Source: Bordetella genomosp. 9
GTDB taxonomy: Bacteria > Pseudomonadota > Gammaproteobacteria > Burkholderiales > Burkholderiaceae_B
Length of the DNA stretch: 64,000 nucleotides
Assembly: GCF_002261425.1 (NCBI RefSeq)
Contig: NZ_NEVJ01000001.1
Coordinates: forward strand, 868,001 to 932,000
Direction: 5' to 3'
The translations under genes and the position numbers were made by a program. Position 1 is the first letter of the stretch; every line of letters begins with the position of its first letter. The notes under the pieces are model-generated. The model did not search any database. It saw only the letters and a program-made list of their open reading frames with translations, and was not told the origin of the DNA. Below are positions 28,173-40,290 of the stretch, piece after piece.

Positions 28173-29030
28173 TTGGAGACCATCACCGAGTACAAGCTGT
28201 GGTCGTTCACCGGCGGCTCGCCGGTGGCGACCGTGGTGCAGCGGCAGGACTATCGCAAGGCCGACGCCTATCCGGTCAGCTCGTACTTCGACCTGGCGAC
28301 CCGGATCGCCGAACTGCAGTTCCACAACCGCGACCACATCCTGCTGTTCCGCGGCCAGGCGGCCGACCATCGCAATCGTGCCGGCTACACATCGCTGAAG
28401 CCGACGATACTGCGCGGCAACGGCGGCAAGAACCCCAGCCTGGACGAGCTGCGCAAACGCTACGCCAGGTTGACCGCGGCCGAAAAAATCCTGGCAGAGG
28501 AATACCTGGGGGCGGGCTTCCTGGGCCTGGAGCGCGTGGGCCGCCACGGCATGGTGCGCTGGGCGATCCTGCAGCATTACGAAATCTGCGCCACGCCGCT
28601 GCTCGACGTCACGCACTCGCTGCGCGTGGCGGCATCGTTCGCCAGCCACGATGCGCGGAACGAGGCCTATGTCTTCGTCGTCGGCGTGCCGTATCTGAGC
28701 GGCGGCATTACCGTCAGCGCCGAATCCGGCCTGCAGACCATCCGCCTGTCCAGCGTCTGCCCCCCATCCGCCGCGCGGCCGCATCTGCAGGAAGGCTATC
28801 TGCTGGGCGAATATCCGGAGATGTCCGGCATCGGCCAGAAAGCGCTGTACCTGCATCACGAAATGGATTTCGGGCGGCGCCTGGTGGCCAAGTTCCGCTT
28901 CGATCCCAGGCAGTTCTGGAAGGGGCACAGCTTTCCCATCGTGGGCAAGCATGAGCTCTATCCGTCCAGCGACCCCATGCTGGACCTGGCGCGGCGGGTC
29001 AGCGCCAGGCTGGCGCGCGAATCGCGCTGA
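28173..29030 (+). CDS. FRG-domain protein
   Basis: A 285-residue cytoplasmic protein with the FRG domain, named for FRGQ, seen here in ILLFRGQAADHRNR and then YTSLKPTILR (residues about 49-75). Other family blocks are WAILQHYEICATPLLDVTHSLRVAASFAS (about 129-157) with the conserved QH and D, and YVFVVGVP. FRG proteins have no established function; they occur in mobile and defence-linked contexts and alone. The start is a TTG preceded by GAAGGA; no nearer ATG fits. It follows the PheC-like gene closely and may be co-transcribed. Confidence 0.85.
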   Translation: METITEYKLWSFTGGSPVATVVQRQDYRKADAYPVSSYFDLATRIAELQFHNRDHILLFRGQAADHRNRAGYTSLKPTILRGNGGKNPSLDELRKRYARLTAAEKILAEEYLGAGFLGLERVGRHGMVRWAILQHYEICATPLLDVTHSLRVAASFASHDARNEAYVFVVGVPYLSGGITVSAESGLQTIRLSSVCPPSAARPHLQEGYLLGEYPEMSGIGQKALYLHHEMDFGRRLVAKFRFDPRQFWKGHSFPIVGKHELYPSSDPMLDLARRVSARLARESR

Positions 29031-29105
29031 AGGTCGGCGCCGCCAGCGCGGGCGCCAGTCCTGGGCGCTGCCTGGCGCGATGAGCACGCCAGGACGTGGC
29101 AGCAG

Positions 29106-29130
29106 TCCAGATTCGTCACTCCAGATTCGT
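29106..29130. repeat. Pair of 11-bp direct repeats upstream of the haloacid dehalogenase gene
   Basis: TCCAGATTCGT occurs at 29106-29116 and 29120-29130, a 14-bp period, about 90 bp upstream of the dehalogenase start. It may be a regulator site or a small tandem duplication. Confidence 0.5.
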
Positions 29131-29219
29131 TGGATATCGGTTCAGCGACGATTAAGCCGCGAGCGTATCACCAGCGGTAGACTTCGGCATCGAACTGATT
29201 CGATGCAAGGATGGAGACC

Positions 29220-29948
29220 ATGGCCAAGGAAGATACGATCAAGGCGCTGCTGTTCGATGTGTTCGGAACGGTGGTCGACTGGCGCACCAGCGTCGCGCGG
29301 CAGTTGCGGCCGTTTCTGGAGCAGCATGGTATCCAGGACGACCCGCATGACGTCGCCAATGCCTGGCGCAAGAAGTACCAGCCGGCGCTGGAAGAAGTGC
29401 GTACCGGCCGGCGTCCCTTCGTCAAGCTGGACGTCCTGCATCGCGAGAACCTGGAAAAGCTGCTGGCCGACTACAAGGTGGACGTCGCCAGCCTGTCCGA
29501 GGAAACGCTGAACGACCTGAACCTGATCTGGCATCGGCTGGATCCGTGGCCCGATTCGGTCGCGGGTCTTCGGCGGTTGAAGCAGCGCTTCATCATCGCG
29601 CCGATGTCCAACGGCAATATCCGGCTGATGACCGACATGGCCAAGGGCGCCGGCCTGCCCTGGGACGCGATCCTGGGCGCGGAAGTCGTCAAGGCGTACA
29701 AGACTTCGCCCGAGGCCTATCTGCGCACCGCGGAAGTGCTGGACCTGCGCCCGGAAGAAATCTGCATGGTCGCCGCCCACAACTCCGACCTGGCGGCCGC
29801 GCGCAAGTGCGGATTCCATACCGCGTTCGTCCTGCGGCCCACGGAATACGGCCCGGACCAGAAAACCAATCTGCGCGCGGAACAGGACTGGGATTGGGTC
29901 GCCGACGATATGGGGCAGTTGGCCACGAAGATGAACTGCCCGGCCTGA
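29220..29948 (+). CDS. (S)-2-haloacid dehalogenase-type HAD hydrolase
   Basis: A 242-residue cytoplasmic enzyme of the HAD superfamily, type II haloacid dehalogenase branch. The nucleophile lies in ALLFDVFGTVVDW; motif II Ser/Asn in APMSNGN; motif III Lys in EVVKAYKTSPEAY; and the motif IV acidic region in MVAAHNSDLAAARKCGFHTAFV. Here the usual H-x-W-D-x-x-G-A is H-N-S-D-L-A-A-A. Start chosen at MAKEDTIK, with GGAG five bases upstream; a Met three codons earlier is possible. Whether it dehalogenates or removes phosphate cannot be decided. Confidence 0.86.
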   Translation: MAKEDTIKALLFDVFGTVVDWRTSVARQLRPFLEQHGIQDDPHDVANAWRKKYQPALEEVRTGRRPFVKLDVLHRENLEKLLADYKVDVASLSEETLNDLNLIWHRLDPWPDSVAGLRRLKQRFIIAPMSNGNIRLMTDMAKGAGLPWDAILGAEVVKAYKTSPEAYLRTAEVLDLRPEEICMVAAHNSDLAAARKCGFHTAFVLRPTEYGPDQKTNLRAEQDWDWVADDMGQLATKMNCPA

Positions 29949-29973
29949 GCCGGCCGCGCTGGTGGCGGGGGGG

Positions 29974-30351
29974 TTACTGCCGCGGCCCAGGCGCTTCGGC
30001 GGGCGCCTTCTGTGCCGCGTTCTGGATACCCGCCTGAAAGGCGCTCAGCATGTTCGACGTCAGCGCGGCGTTGACTGAGGCGATGCCCAGCACGACGGCG
30101 ACCGCCGTCGTGACCAGCACCATTTTGTATCCCGCGATCTTGTTGTGGACCTCTTGCAGCTCCGCGCGCATTTCGGCCCGCATTTCTCTCATGTCGGCAC
30201 GGATTTCCTTGTTGTCCGCGCGAATTTCCTTGAAGGTTTCCCGAATGTCGTGCGCGTAATCTTCAATGCGCGAGATCCGGCAGTCCATGCTGGCTTCGAT
30301 GGCTTCGAGCCTGGAGTGAAATCTTCGGCGGGGCTGGGTGGCGGCTTCCAT
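29974..30351 (-). CDS. Small coiled-coil membrane protein of unknown function
   Basis: 125 residues. Residues about 10-65 form a charged coiled coil with a repeated heptad-like pattern (IEASMDCRISRIEDYAHDI, then repeats of EIRADNKEIRADMREMRAE). One membrane helix follows (KMVLVTTAVAVVLGIASVNAAL, about 77-98), then a short alanine/proline-rich tail. The layout resembles small membrane-anchored coiled-coil proteins that are often encoded near phage or plasmid genes, but no phage genes are near. I do not recognise the family. It is convergent with the dehalogenase gene. Confidence 0.68.
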   Translation of the reverse strand: MEAATQPRRRFHSRLEAIEASMDCRISRIEDYAHDIRETFKEIRADNKEIRADMREMRAEMRAELQEVHNKIAGYKMVLVTTAVAVVLGIASVNAALTSNMLSAFQAGIQNAAQKAPAEAPGPRQ

Positions 30352-30470
30352 ACCGGAAATTATCTTCCCGGTTCGCCAGCGCGGCAATATGACGGATGCG
30401 CCACGCGTAACCCCGGATCAACGGTGCGCCGCCCGCGGCGGGCGACGCGTTCCCGGCCGCGGGTACGAGA

Positions 30471-31400
30471 TCAGGCGACCTCGGGTCCGTCCTTCTTGGC
30501 CGGCTTGACCAGGTCTTCGCGCTTGACGCCGAACCACATGGCCAGCGCCGCGGCCACGAACACCGACGAATAGATACCGAACCAGATGCCGATGGTCAGC
30601 GCCATCGCGAAGTAGTGCAGGGTCGGGCCGCCGAAGAACAGCATGGACAGCACCATCATCTGCGTGGAACCGTGCGTGATGATGGTCCGCGAGATGGTCT
30701 GCGTGATGGCGCCGTTGATGACTTCCTGCACCGACGCCTTGCGCTGCTTGCGGAAGTTCTCTCGGATCCGGTCCATGATCACCACGGATTCGTTGACCGA
30801 GTACCCCAGCACCGCCAGCACGCCCGCCAGCACGGACAGCGAGAATTCCCACTGGAAGAAGGCGAAGAAGCCCAGGATGATGACCACGTCATGCAGGTTG
30901 GCCACCACCCCCGCCAGCGCGAATTTCCATTCGAAGCGGATGCCCAGGTAGATGACGATGCCCAGCACCACGAACAGCAGCGCCATCAGGCCGTTGTGCA
31001 CCAGCTCCTGGCCCACCTGCGGGCCGACGTATTCCACCCGGCGCAGCTCGACGGAAGAATCGTCGGCCTTCAGGGCCTTCAACACCGCGTCGCTCTGCTG
31101 CGAAGACGTCTGCCCGGCCTGCAGCGGCAGGCGGATCAGCACGTCGCGCGACGTGCCGAAGTTCTGCACCTGGAAGTCCGCATAGCCCAGCTTGGCCACG
31201 GACCCGCGCACCTTCTCCAGCTGCGCCGTCTGTGCGTAGTTGACTTCCATCACCGTGCCGCCGGTGAACTCGATGGACAGATGGAAACCGCGCGTCAGGA
31301 TGAAGAAGACCGCCGCCAGGAAGGTGATCGCGCTGATGATATTGAGCACCAGCGCATGCCGCATGAATGGGATGGTGCGGTGTATGCGGAAAAATTCCAT
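30471..31400 (-). CDS. secF: Protein translocase subunit SecF
   Basis: SecF pairs with SecD in the inner membrane and uses proton motive force to aid release of exported proteins in the periplasm. The 309-residue product has the first helix MRHALVLNIISAITFLAAVFF, the periplasmic P1-like domain beginning SIEFTGGTVMEV, and five further helices with GYSVNESVVIMDRIRENFRK (the conserved D-R-I-R-E loop) and the C-terminal IGIWFGIYSSVFVAAALAMW. It lies 116 bp after secD. Confidence 0.97.
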   Translation of the reverse strand: MEFFRIHRTIPFMRHALVLNIISAITFLAAVFFILTRGFHLSIEFTGGTVMEVNYAQTAQLEKVRGSVAKLGYADFQVQNFGTSRDVLIRLPLQAGQTSSQQSDAVLKALKADDSSVELRRVEYVGPQVGQELVHNGLMALLFVVLGIVIYLGIRFEWKFALAGVVANLHDVVIILGFFAFFQWEFSLSVLAGVLAVLGYSVNESVVIMDRIRENFRKQRKASVQEVINGAITQTISRTIITHGSTQMMVLSMLFFGGPTLHYFAMALTIGIWFGIYSSVFVAAALAMWFGVKREDLVKPAKKDGPEVA

Positions 31401-31516
31401 GATTCGCCTTGCTTGGTTGGGCCGGGTGGCGACGCCGCCGCGGCCCTGTCCTAATCGTGTTGTGTCGCGCTATCCCTGCACGTCCGGCATGCGCCGGACG
31501 GCAGGCCTGTTGTCCG

Positions 31517-33412
31517 TCAGGCCTTCGCCTTGCCGTCGTCCGACGGCTTCCACACCTGGCCGATCGATACGCTCGCCAGCTTCTTGCGGCGGCCGTACCA
31601 CAGGTTGGCCAGCGCGCGCACACCCACCACCGACGAGAACATCGACGTCAGGATCCCCAGGCAGTGCACCACCGCGAAGCCGCGGATGGGGCCGGAACCG
31701 AAGGCCAGCAGCGCCAGGCCGACGATCAGCGTGGTCAGGTTCGAATCCAGGATGGTGCCCCAGGCGCGTTCGAAACCGTGATGGATGGCCTGCTGTGGCG
31801 AAGCGCCGTTGCGCAGCTCTTCACGTATGCGTTCGTTGATCAGCACGTTCGAGTCGATGGCCATGCCCAGCGTCAGCGCGATGGCCGCGATACCGGGCAG
31901 CGTCAGCGTGGCCTGCAGCATGGACAGCAGCGCCAGCAGCAGCAGCACGTTCACCGCCAGGCCGATGGTCGAGAACACGCCGAACAGGCGGTAATAAACG
32001 ATGATGAAGACGGCGATCGCCAGGAAGCCGTACAGCGTCGAGGCAAAACCCTTGGCGATGTTGTCCGCGCCCAGGCTGGGCCCGATGGTGCGTTCTTCGA
32101 TGATGGACATCGGCGCGGCCAGGGCGCCGGCGCGCAGCAGCAGCGCGGTATCGGCGGCTTCTTCGGCGGTCATGCTGCCGGAGATCTGCACCTGCCCGCC
32201 GGGGATCTCGCCGCGGATGACCGGCGCGGTGACGACTTCGCCCTTGCCGTTTTCGAACAGCAGGATGGCCATGCGCTTGCCGACGTTGTCGCGGGTGACG
32301 TCGCGGAAGATGCGCGCGCCCTTGGCGTCCAGCGTCAGGTGCACGGCGGCCTGCTGGGTCTGCTGGTCACGTCCCGGTTGGGCGTCCTGAAGGTTTTCGC
32401 CGGTCAGGATGACCTGGCGGCGCACCAGCAGCGGGCGGCCGTCGCGGTCGGTATAGCGTTCCAGGCCGAAGGGCACCGTATTGGCGGCCAGCGCGGCCTG
32501 GGCGGACGGCGAGTCGTCCACCATGCGGATTTCCAGGGTGGCGGTGCGGCCCAGCAGTTCCTTGGCCTTGGCCACGTCCTGCACGCCGGGCAGCTGCACG
32601 ACGATACGGTCGTTGCCCTGCTGCTGGATGACCGGTTCGGCTACGCCCAGCTCGTTGATCCGGTTGTGCAGCGTATTGATGTTCTGGCTCAGCGCGGTTT
32701 CCTGCACCCGGGTGATGGACGCCGGGCTGAGCGTGCCGACCAGCTGCGGCTTGCCGCCGTCGTTCTGGTCGACGAATTGCAGGTCGGGCATGCGCGTGCG
32801 CAGGATGGACACGGCCTTGTCGCGGGCGTCGGCATTCGGGAAGGCGGCGGTGACGGACTGGCCCGTGCGGTCGACGGTGACGCCCGGCACGTCCTGATCG
32901 CGCAGCACGCTGCGCACATCGGCGGCCAGGGAATCGTAGCGGGCGGTCAATGCGCCCTGCATGTCGATCTGCAGCAGGAAATACACGCCGCCGCGCAGGT
33001 CCAGCCCCAGGTACATGGGCTTGGGTTCGAACCAGCCCAGCGCGCGCATCCATTCGGGCGAAGCCGGCAGCAGGTTCAGCGCCACCGTGTAATGGGGATC
33101 GCCCGGCACGGTATTCAGCGTCTTGTCGATCAGGTCGCGCGCCTGCAGCTGCTGATCCGTGGACCCGAAACGCGCGCGGATGGTGCCCAGCGGCCCGTTC
33201 TGCTCATAGTAGGCGCCGGTCGTGGGGATCTTGGCCTGGGCAAGGATCTGTTCCACCGTGCCGAGCAGGGCGTTGTCGACCTTGATCGTCGCTTTCGCAC
33301 TGGAAATCTGTACCGCGGGGGATTCGCCGTAGAAATTGGGCAGCGTATACAGCAGGCCGATGACGACCGCGATCAGGACCGTAAGGTACTTCCAGAGGGG
33401 ATAGCGGTTCAT
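31517..33412 (-). CDS. secD: Protein translocase subunit SecD
   Basis: A 631-residue six-helix inner-membrane protein with a large periplasmic region (P1 head and base). Seen are the N-terminal helix in MNRYPLWKYLTVLIAVVIGL, the SecD motif LGLDLRGGVYFLLQID, NELGVAEPVIQQQGNDRIVV, QISGSMTAEEAADTALLLRAG and the C-terminal helices with MAIDSNVLINERIREELR. It works with SecF and YajC next to SecYEG. The order yajC-secD-secF downstream of tgt is the usual one. Confidence 0.97.
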   Translation of the reverse strand: MNRYPLWKYLTVLIAVVIGLLYTLPNFYGESPAVQISSAKATIKVDNALLGTVEQILAQAKIPTTGAYYEQNGPLGTIRARFGSTDQQLQARDLIDKTLNTVPGDPHYTVALNLLPASPEWMRALGWFEPKPMYLGLDLRGGVYFLLQIDMQGALTARYDSLAADVRSVLRDQDVPGVTVDRTGQSVTAAFPNADARDKAVSILRTRMPDLQFVDQNDGGKPQLVGTLSPASITRVQETALSQNINTLHNRINELGVAEPVIQQQGNDRIVVQLPGVQDVAKAKELLGRTATLEIRMVDDSPSAQAALAANTVPFGLERYTDRDGRPLLVRRQVILTGENLQDAQPGRDQQTQQAAVHLTLDAKGARIFRDVTRDNVGKRMAILLFENGKGEVVTAPVIRGEIPGGQVQISGSMTAEEAADTALLLRAGALAAPMSIIEERTIGPSLGADNIAKGFASTLYGFLAIAVFIIVYYRLFGVFSTIGLAVNVLLLLALLSMLQATLTLPGIAAIALTLGMAIDSNVLINERIREELRNGASPQQAIHHGFERAWGTILDSNLTTLIVGLALLAFGSGPIRGFAVVHCLGILTSMFSSVVGVRALANLWYGRRKKLASVSIGQVWKPSDDGKAKA

Positions 33413-33566
33413 GGCCGGCTACTTGTAGGTGAAGAAAGACGGTTGAGGCGAAAAGCCGGGACGCATAAGGCGAAGCGCTTAAGGCGACGCGCTTAATGCG
33501 AGGCGCCGGAACGCTGCGAGCCCGGGCGGGCGGCGGCTGCGCCGCCGGCCCGGCATGCTGGGACGC

Positions 33567-33908
33567 TTACAGCGCCTTGATGGTTCCCTTGGGCAGCACG
33601 GTCGACACGGCGCTCTTCTGGACGACGACTTCGACGGGCTTGTCCGCGGACTCGGAGATCTCCACCGTGATGTAGGTGTCGGTGACGCGGGTGACCTTGC
33701 CCAGCACGCCGCCGGCGGTGACCACTTCGTCGCCCTTGCTCAGCGCGGCCAGCAGGTTGCGGTGTTCCTTCTGGCGCTTCATCTGCGGACGGATCATCAG
33801 GAAATACAGGATGACGAACATCAGCACGATCGGCAGGAAGTTCATCAGCGCGCTTTCCGGGGCGGCTTGGGCGATGACCACGCCCAGGTTGTCGGTCATG
33901 AAGGACAT
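33567..33908 (-). CDS. yajC: Preprotein translocase subunit YajC
   Basis: A 113-residue single-pass inner-membrane protein: helix in ALMNFLPIVLMFVILYFLMIRP, then QMKRQKEHRNLLAALSKGDEVVTAGGVLGKV, the family signature, and a small beta-rich tail. YajC associates with SecDF. It is separated from tgt by 171 bp, where the minus strand has a TACAAT -10-like box at 34011-34006, so yajC-secD-secF probably has its own promoter. Confidence 0.96.
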   Translation of the reverse strand: MSFMTDNLGVVIAQAAPESALMNFLPIVLMFVILYFLMIRPQMKRQKEHRNLLAALSKGDEVVTAGGVLGKVTRVTDTYITVEISESADKPVEVVVQKSAVSTVLPKGTIKAL

Positions 33909-34079
33909 CGTGATACTCCTGTGGGATCCGGTCGCCGGATCCGGTTATCGGTTTTTGATCTGGTTGTGGGTTTTTCGCGAGCCTGCGCATCTAGGGCAGC
34001 CCGCTATTGTAGCGAAGCCGCCCGCCCGGGGTAGGCCCCCACCGCCGGCGCAGCCCGGCGGGGCGGCGCCGGGGCGTCG

Positions 34080-36271
<2,192 letters not shown>

Positions 36272-36387
36272 GCTGGACGTCGAAATCGTAAAAAGCCAAC
36301 CCGGCATTGTAGTGGCCCGGGCGCACGACCCCGCCACGCAAGGTATCCTTGGCGCTTTTGGCGATCTGGCGACGGCAGCGGGCGGGA

Positions 36388-37911
36388 ATGACAGAGCGGG
36401 CAGGCAAGCGGACGACGGGGTGGTGGGCGGCGGCCGGTTCAGGGTTGCGGCAGTCGGTTTCGGCCGGCCTGACGGTCCTGAGAGCGGCCACGGTCGCGGC
36501 CCTGACGGTGGGGGTGGCAGGGGTGGCCAACGCCCAGGGCCTGGCGCCGGCCTCGGCCAATGTCCTGCCGCATGACCTGGCGGCGACCTGGCGAGCCAGC
36601 AAGCTGCCCAGCGGGTCGCTGTCGCTGGTGGTCCAGGAACTGGGCGGCCAGCGCCTGTTGTCCATCAACGCCAAGGAGCCGCGCAACCCGGCTTCGGTGA
36701 TGAAGCTGGTCACCACCTGGTCCGCCCTGTCCAGCCTGGGGGCCAACTACACGTGGCGCACTGAATTGCTGGCCCAGCCGGGCGCCCGGCCGAACGCCAG
36801 CGGCGTCCTGCCGGGTCCGCTGTATCTGCGCGCCGGCGGCGACCCCCTGTTCATGCTGCAGGACCTGTGGACGCTGCTGCGCGACCTGCGCCTGCATGGC
36901 GTGCGGCAGATCAACGACCTGGTGATCGACCGCACGATCTTCGGCCCGGTCGCCACCGACCCCGGCGCCTTCGACGGCGCGCCAGACCGACCCTACAACG
37001 CCAGCCCGGACGCGCTCATGGTCGGCTTCGGCGCCTTGCGCCTGCTGTTCATCCCGGATCCGGCGGCGCGGCGCTGGCGGCCGGTGATCGACCCCCCGCT
37101 ACCCGGCGTGAGCCTCAGCGGCCAGGTGGAATGGAGCGACGCCACCTGCCCCGGATCGCCGGACGTCTCGACCGAGCCGCTCATCACGCAGCAGGGCATT
37201 ACCTTGCGGGTGACCGGCACCGTGGCCGGTTCCTGCGGCGAATTCAGCCTGTACCGCCTGGCCCTGTCGCAAGCCGATTTCGCCACCGACGTCATCCGGC
37301 AGTTGTGGCGCGAGATGGGCGGCACCTTCACCGGCCAGGTCCGCGCCGGCATGGTGCCGCCGGACGCGGTCCCGTTGGCTTCACACGAATCGCCGCCGCT
37401 GGGCGACATCATCCGCACCATCAACAAGCGCAGCAATAACGTCATGGCGCGCCTGCTGCTGCTGACCCTGGGCGCGGAAGGCGGCCGCCGTCCCGCCACC
37501 CCGGACACCGGCGCGGCCGTGGTGCGGCGCGTCCTGGGCAGCCAGGGCCTGTCCATGCCCGAGCTGGTCATCGACAATGGCTCGGGCCTGTCGCGCACGG
37601 GCCGCGTCTCGGCCGACAGCCTGGCGTCCATGCTGACGGTGGCCTGGAATTCGCCCTATATGCCGGAATTCATGTCTTCCCTGGCGATCGCCGGCGTCGA
37701 CGGCACGGTGCGCCGCCGATTGCGCGACAAGGACACCCGCGGCATGGCGCACCTGAAGACGGGATCGCTGGCCAACGTGCGCGCCATGGCCGGCTATGTG
37801 CTGGGCGCGAGCGGCAAGCGCTACGTGGTGGTCAGCATCGTCAACGACGATCGCGCCGACGCGGTGCGGCCGTTCGACGATGCGCTGATCAAGTGGCTGG
37901 TCGATCGCTGA
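36388..37911 (+). CDS. dacB: D-alanyl-D-alanine carboxypeptidase/endopeptidase (PBP4)
   Basis: A periplasmic class-C penicillin-binding protein of 507 residues that trims or cuts peptidoglycan cross-links. The signal peptide ends at VANA about residue 50. All three active-site motifs are seen: S103-V-M-K106, SNN ([11 protein letters not shown]) and KTGS ([16 protein letters not shown]). The large inserted domain between the first two motifs is typical of PBP4. ATG at 36388 is chosen over a TTG 39 bp upstream. Divergent from queA. Confidence 0.95.
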   Translation: MTERAGKRTTGWWAAAGSGLRQSVSAGLTVLRAATVAALTVGVAGVANAQGLAPASANVLPHDLAATWRASKLPSGSLSLVVQELGGQRLLSINAKEPRNPASVMKLVTTWSALSSLGANYTWRTELLAQPGARPNASGVLPGPLYLRAGGDPLFMLQDLWTLLRDLRLHGVRQINDLVIDRTIFGPVATDPGAFDGAPDRPYNASPDALMVGFGALRLLFIPDPAARRWRPVIDPPLPGVSLSGQVEWSDATCPGSPDVSTEPLITQQGITLRVTGTVAGSCGEFSLYRLALSQADFATDVIRQLWREMGGTFTGQVRAGMVPPDAVPLASHESPPLGDIIRTINKRSNNVMARLLLLTLGAEGGRRPATPDTGAAVVRRVLGSQGLSMPELVIDNGSGLSRTGRVSADSLASMLTVAWNSPYMPEFMSSLAIAGVDGTVRRRLRDKDTRGMAHLKTGSLANVRAMAGYVLGASGKRYVVVSIVNDDRADAVRPFDDALIKWLVDR

Positions 37912-37950
37912 ACAGGCTACGATTCCACCCATTGTCATCGGAGAATCCCC

Positions 37951-38589
37951 ATGCCCGTGCATGAAATCCGCCATCCGCTCATCCGCCACAAGCTCGGCAT
38001 CATGCGGCGCGCCGACCTCAGCACCAAGAGCTTCCGCGAGCTGTCGCAGGAAGTCGGGGCCCTGCTGACCTACGAGGCCTGCAAGGACCTGCCCCTGGAA
38101 CCATGCCAGGTGCAGGGCTGGAGCGGCATGGTCGACGTGGAAAAGCTGGCGGGCAAGAAAATCACCGTGGTACCCATCCTGCGCGCCGGCATCGGCATGC
38201 TGGACGGCGTGCTGACGCTGGTGCCCGGCGCCAAGGTCAGCGTGGTCGGCATCGCCCGCAACGAGGAAACCCTGCAGGCGCACACCTATCTGGAGCGCCT
38301 GGTGGCCGAGCTGGACCAGCGCGTGGCGCTGATCGTCGATCCCATGCTGGCGACGGCGGGCTCGATGTGCGCCACCATCGACATGCTGAAGCGGGCAGGG
38401 TGCCGCGATATCCGCGCGCTGGTGCTGGTGGCCGCGCCGGAAGGCATCGCCCGCCTGGACCGGGAGCATCCGGACGTGCAGGTGTACACGGCATCCATCG
38501 ACGAGCGGCTGAACGAGGACGGCTACATCATCCCCGGCCTGGGCGACGCGGGCGACCGCATCTTCGGCACGCGGCAGAAGGCGGAGTAG
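37951..38589 (+). CDS. upp: Uracil phosphoribosyltransferase
   Basis: Upp makes UMP from uracil and PRPP in pyrimidine salvage. The 212-residue protein starts [19 protein letters not shown] and contains [15 protein letters not shown], the PRPP-binding [17 protein letters not shown] and the uracil-binding end [16 protein letters not shown]. Length equals that of the family. GGAG sits 8 bases before the start. Convergent with cysG, from which it is only 6 bp away. Confidence 0.97.
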   Translation: MPVHEIRHPLIRHKLGIMRRADLSTKSFRELSQEVGALLTYEACKDLPLEPCQVQGWSGMVDVEKLAGKKITVVPILRAGIGMLDGVLTLVPGAKVSVVGIARNEETLQAHTYLERLVAELDQRVALIVDPMLATAGSMCATIDMLKRAGCRDIRALVLVAAPEGIARLDREHPDVQVYTASIDERLNEDGYIIPGLGDAGDRIFGTRQKAE

Positions 38590-38595
38590 CCGGCC

Positions 38596-40014
38596 TCAGC
38601 CCGCCGGCACGGCGGCCATGCCGTCGATATGCTGGCCGAACCAGTGCAGGTCATTGGCCAGCGCCGCGACGCTGCCGACGATCAGCAGGGCGGGCGAGCG
38701 TATTTCGTGGGTCAGGGCCAGCGGAGCCAGGTCTTCCAGCCGGCCCGTCAGTACCCGCTGTTCCGGCCGGCTGCCGTTTTCCACCAGCGCGAAGGGCGTA
38801 TCCGCCGCGCGGCCATGGTCGCGCAGGCGCCGCGACAGCGACTCCAACTGCCCGACACCCATATAGAACGCCAGCGTCTGGTTGGCGCCCGCCAAGGCCT
38901 GCCAGTCCATGGCCTGGGCATTGTCATCGCGGCAGTGCGCCGTGATCAGATGCAGCGATTGCGCGTGCTCGCGATGGGTCAGGGGGATGCCGGCATGGGC
39001 CGCGCAGGCCAGCGCCGCCGTCACGCCGGGCACGACCTCGTAGGGAACCCCGTGGGCCCGCAGGTATTGCAGCTCTTCGCCGCCGCGCCCGAAGATGAAG
39101 GCATCGCCGCCCTTGAGCCGCACCACGCGGCGTCCGCGCCTGGAGTGCTCGACCATCAGGCCGTGGATGCGGGCCTGGGTGGCCGGGTGGTCTTCGCCCG
39201 GCCGCTTGCCCACGTCGATGCGTTCGGCGTCGCGCCGGGCCAGCGACATGATCTCGGCGCTGATCAGGCGGTCGTACAGGATGACGTCGGCTTCGTTCAG
39301 GGCGCGCAGCGCCTTCAGCGTCAGCAGGCCAGGGTCGCCGGGGCCGGCGCCGACCAGCACCACGCTGCCCACGGGCGTCTCCTGCGGCTGCGCCAGCGCG
39401 GCTTCCAGCGCCTGCTCGGCTTCCGCCGGACGGGCCTGGCGCAGCAGCGCGGCGACCGGGCCATCCAGCAGGGTGTCGTAGAAGCGCCGGCGCGCCCCAA
39501 GGTCCGGACGGCGTTCGCGGATGCGCGCCCGGTAGCGGGCCGCCAGCTCGGCCAGGGGGCCCAGGGCGTGGTCGAACAGGGATTCGATGCGTTCGCGCAT
39601 GCGGCGGGCCAGCACCGGCGCCACGCCGGACGACGAGACCGCCACGATCAGCGGCGAGCGGTCGACGATGGACGGCACCTGGAAGGAAGACAGCGCGGGG
39701 TCGTCCACCACGTTGGCCAGGATGCGCCGCGCGCCCGCCGCCGCCGCCACCTGGGCGTTGACGGTTTCGTCATCGGTGGCCGCCACCACCAGCCAGCTGT
39801 CGTCCAGCCACGCTTCATCGAACCGTCCGGGGATATGGGTGATCCTGCCTGCCTGCGCCAGCGCCGCCAGTTCCGGGGCCAGCTCGGGCGCGCCCACTTT
39901 CACGCGGGCGCCGGCTTCCAGCAGTGCCTGGGCCTTGCGCGCGGCGACGGTGCCGCCCCCCACGACCAGGACGAGGCGCTGGTTCAGGTCGGCGAACAGG
40001 GGAAATAGTTTCAT
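38596..40014 (-). CDS. cysG: Siroheme synthase (uroporphyrinogen methyltransferase/precorrin-2 dehydrogenase/ferrochelatase)
   Basis: A 472-residue trifunctional enzyme making siroheme for sulfite and nitrite reductases. The N-terminal CysG-B part (about 1-210) has the NAD site [22 protein letters not shown] and [18 protein letters not shown]. The C-terminal CysG-A uroporphyrinogen-III methyltransferase (about 215-460) has [48 protein letters not shown] and [19 protein letters not shown]. Start [14 protein letters not shown] is the usual one; the frame upstream is open but not similar. Confidence 0.96.
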   Translation of the reverse strand: MKLFPLFADLNQRLVLVVGGGTVAARKAQALLEAGARVKVGAPELAPELAALAQAGRITHIPGRFDEAWLDDSWLVVAATDDETVNAQVAAAAGARRILANVVDDPALSSFQVPSIVDRSPLIVAVSSSGVAPVLARRMRERIESLFDHALGPLAELAARYRARIRERRPDLGARRRFYDTLLDGPVAALLRQARPAEAEQALEAALAQPQETPVGSVVLVGAGPGDPGLLTLKALRALNEADVILYDRLISAEIMSLARRDAERIDVGKRPGEDHPATQARIHGLMVEHSRRGRRVVRLKGGDAFIFGRGGEELQYLRAHGVPYEVVPGVTAALACAAHAGIPLTHREHAQSLHLITAHCRDDNAQAMDWQALAGANQTLAFYMGVGQLESLSRRLRDHGRAADTPFALVENGSRPEQRVLTGRLEDLAPLALTHEIRSPALLIVGSVAALANDLHWFGQHIDGMAAVPAG

Positions 40015-40290
40015 GGCGGTGGGCGGTCGGTATGGGGTGCGGCAAAACGACGCAAGCCCACCGTCGCGGCGCGAAGTGGGCAACAGGCGCATTCTAGAAA
40101 GCCATCCCCTGGCGCAGGAACGAAGTTATAGGCATGTCCTTATGAGTCGTGGGAATATTGCGGCCCGATTTTATGGGCGGCCGCTATTAGGCGCCTCTGC
40201 CGGCCCGCGCCGTGCGGGGGACGGCCACGGTGTAGTATCGATGCACCCGCCCGACGCCATGGGCGGCCGCTTTCGAAGAGGTCTCCAATC

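Noticed and set aside
27168..29087. Minus-strand frame of 639 codons across the PheC-like and FRG genes
   Set aside because: The plus-strand frames carry the recognisable motifs. The antisense product has none and crosses two genes.
36349..36387. TTG start giving a longer DacB
   Set aside because: The ATG at 36388 has a better ribosome site and leaves a complete signal peptide.
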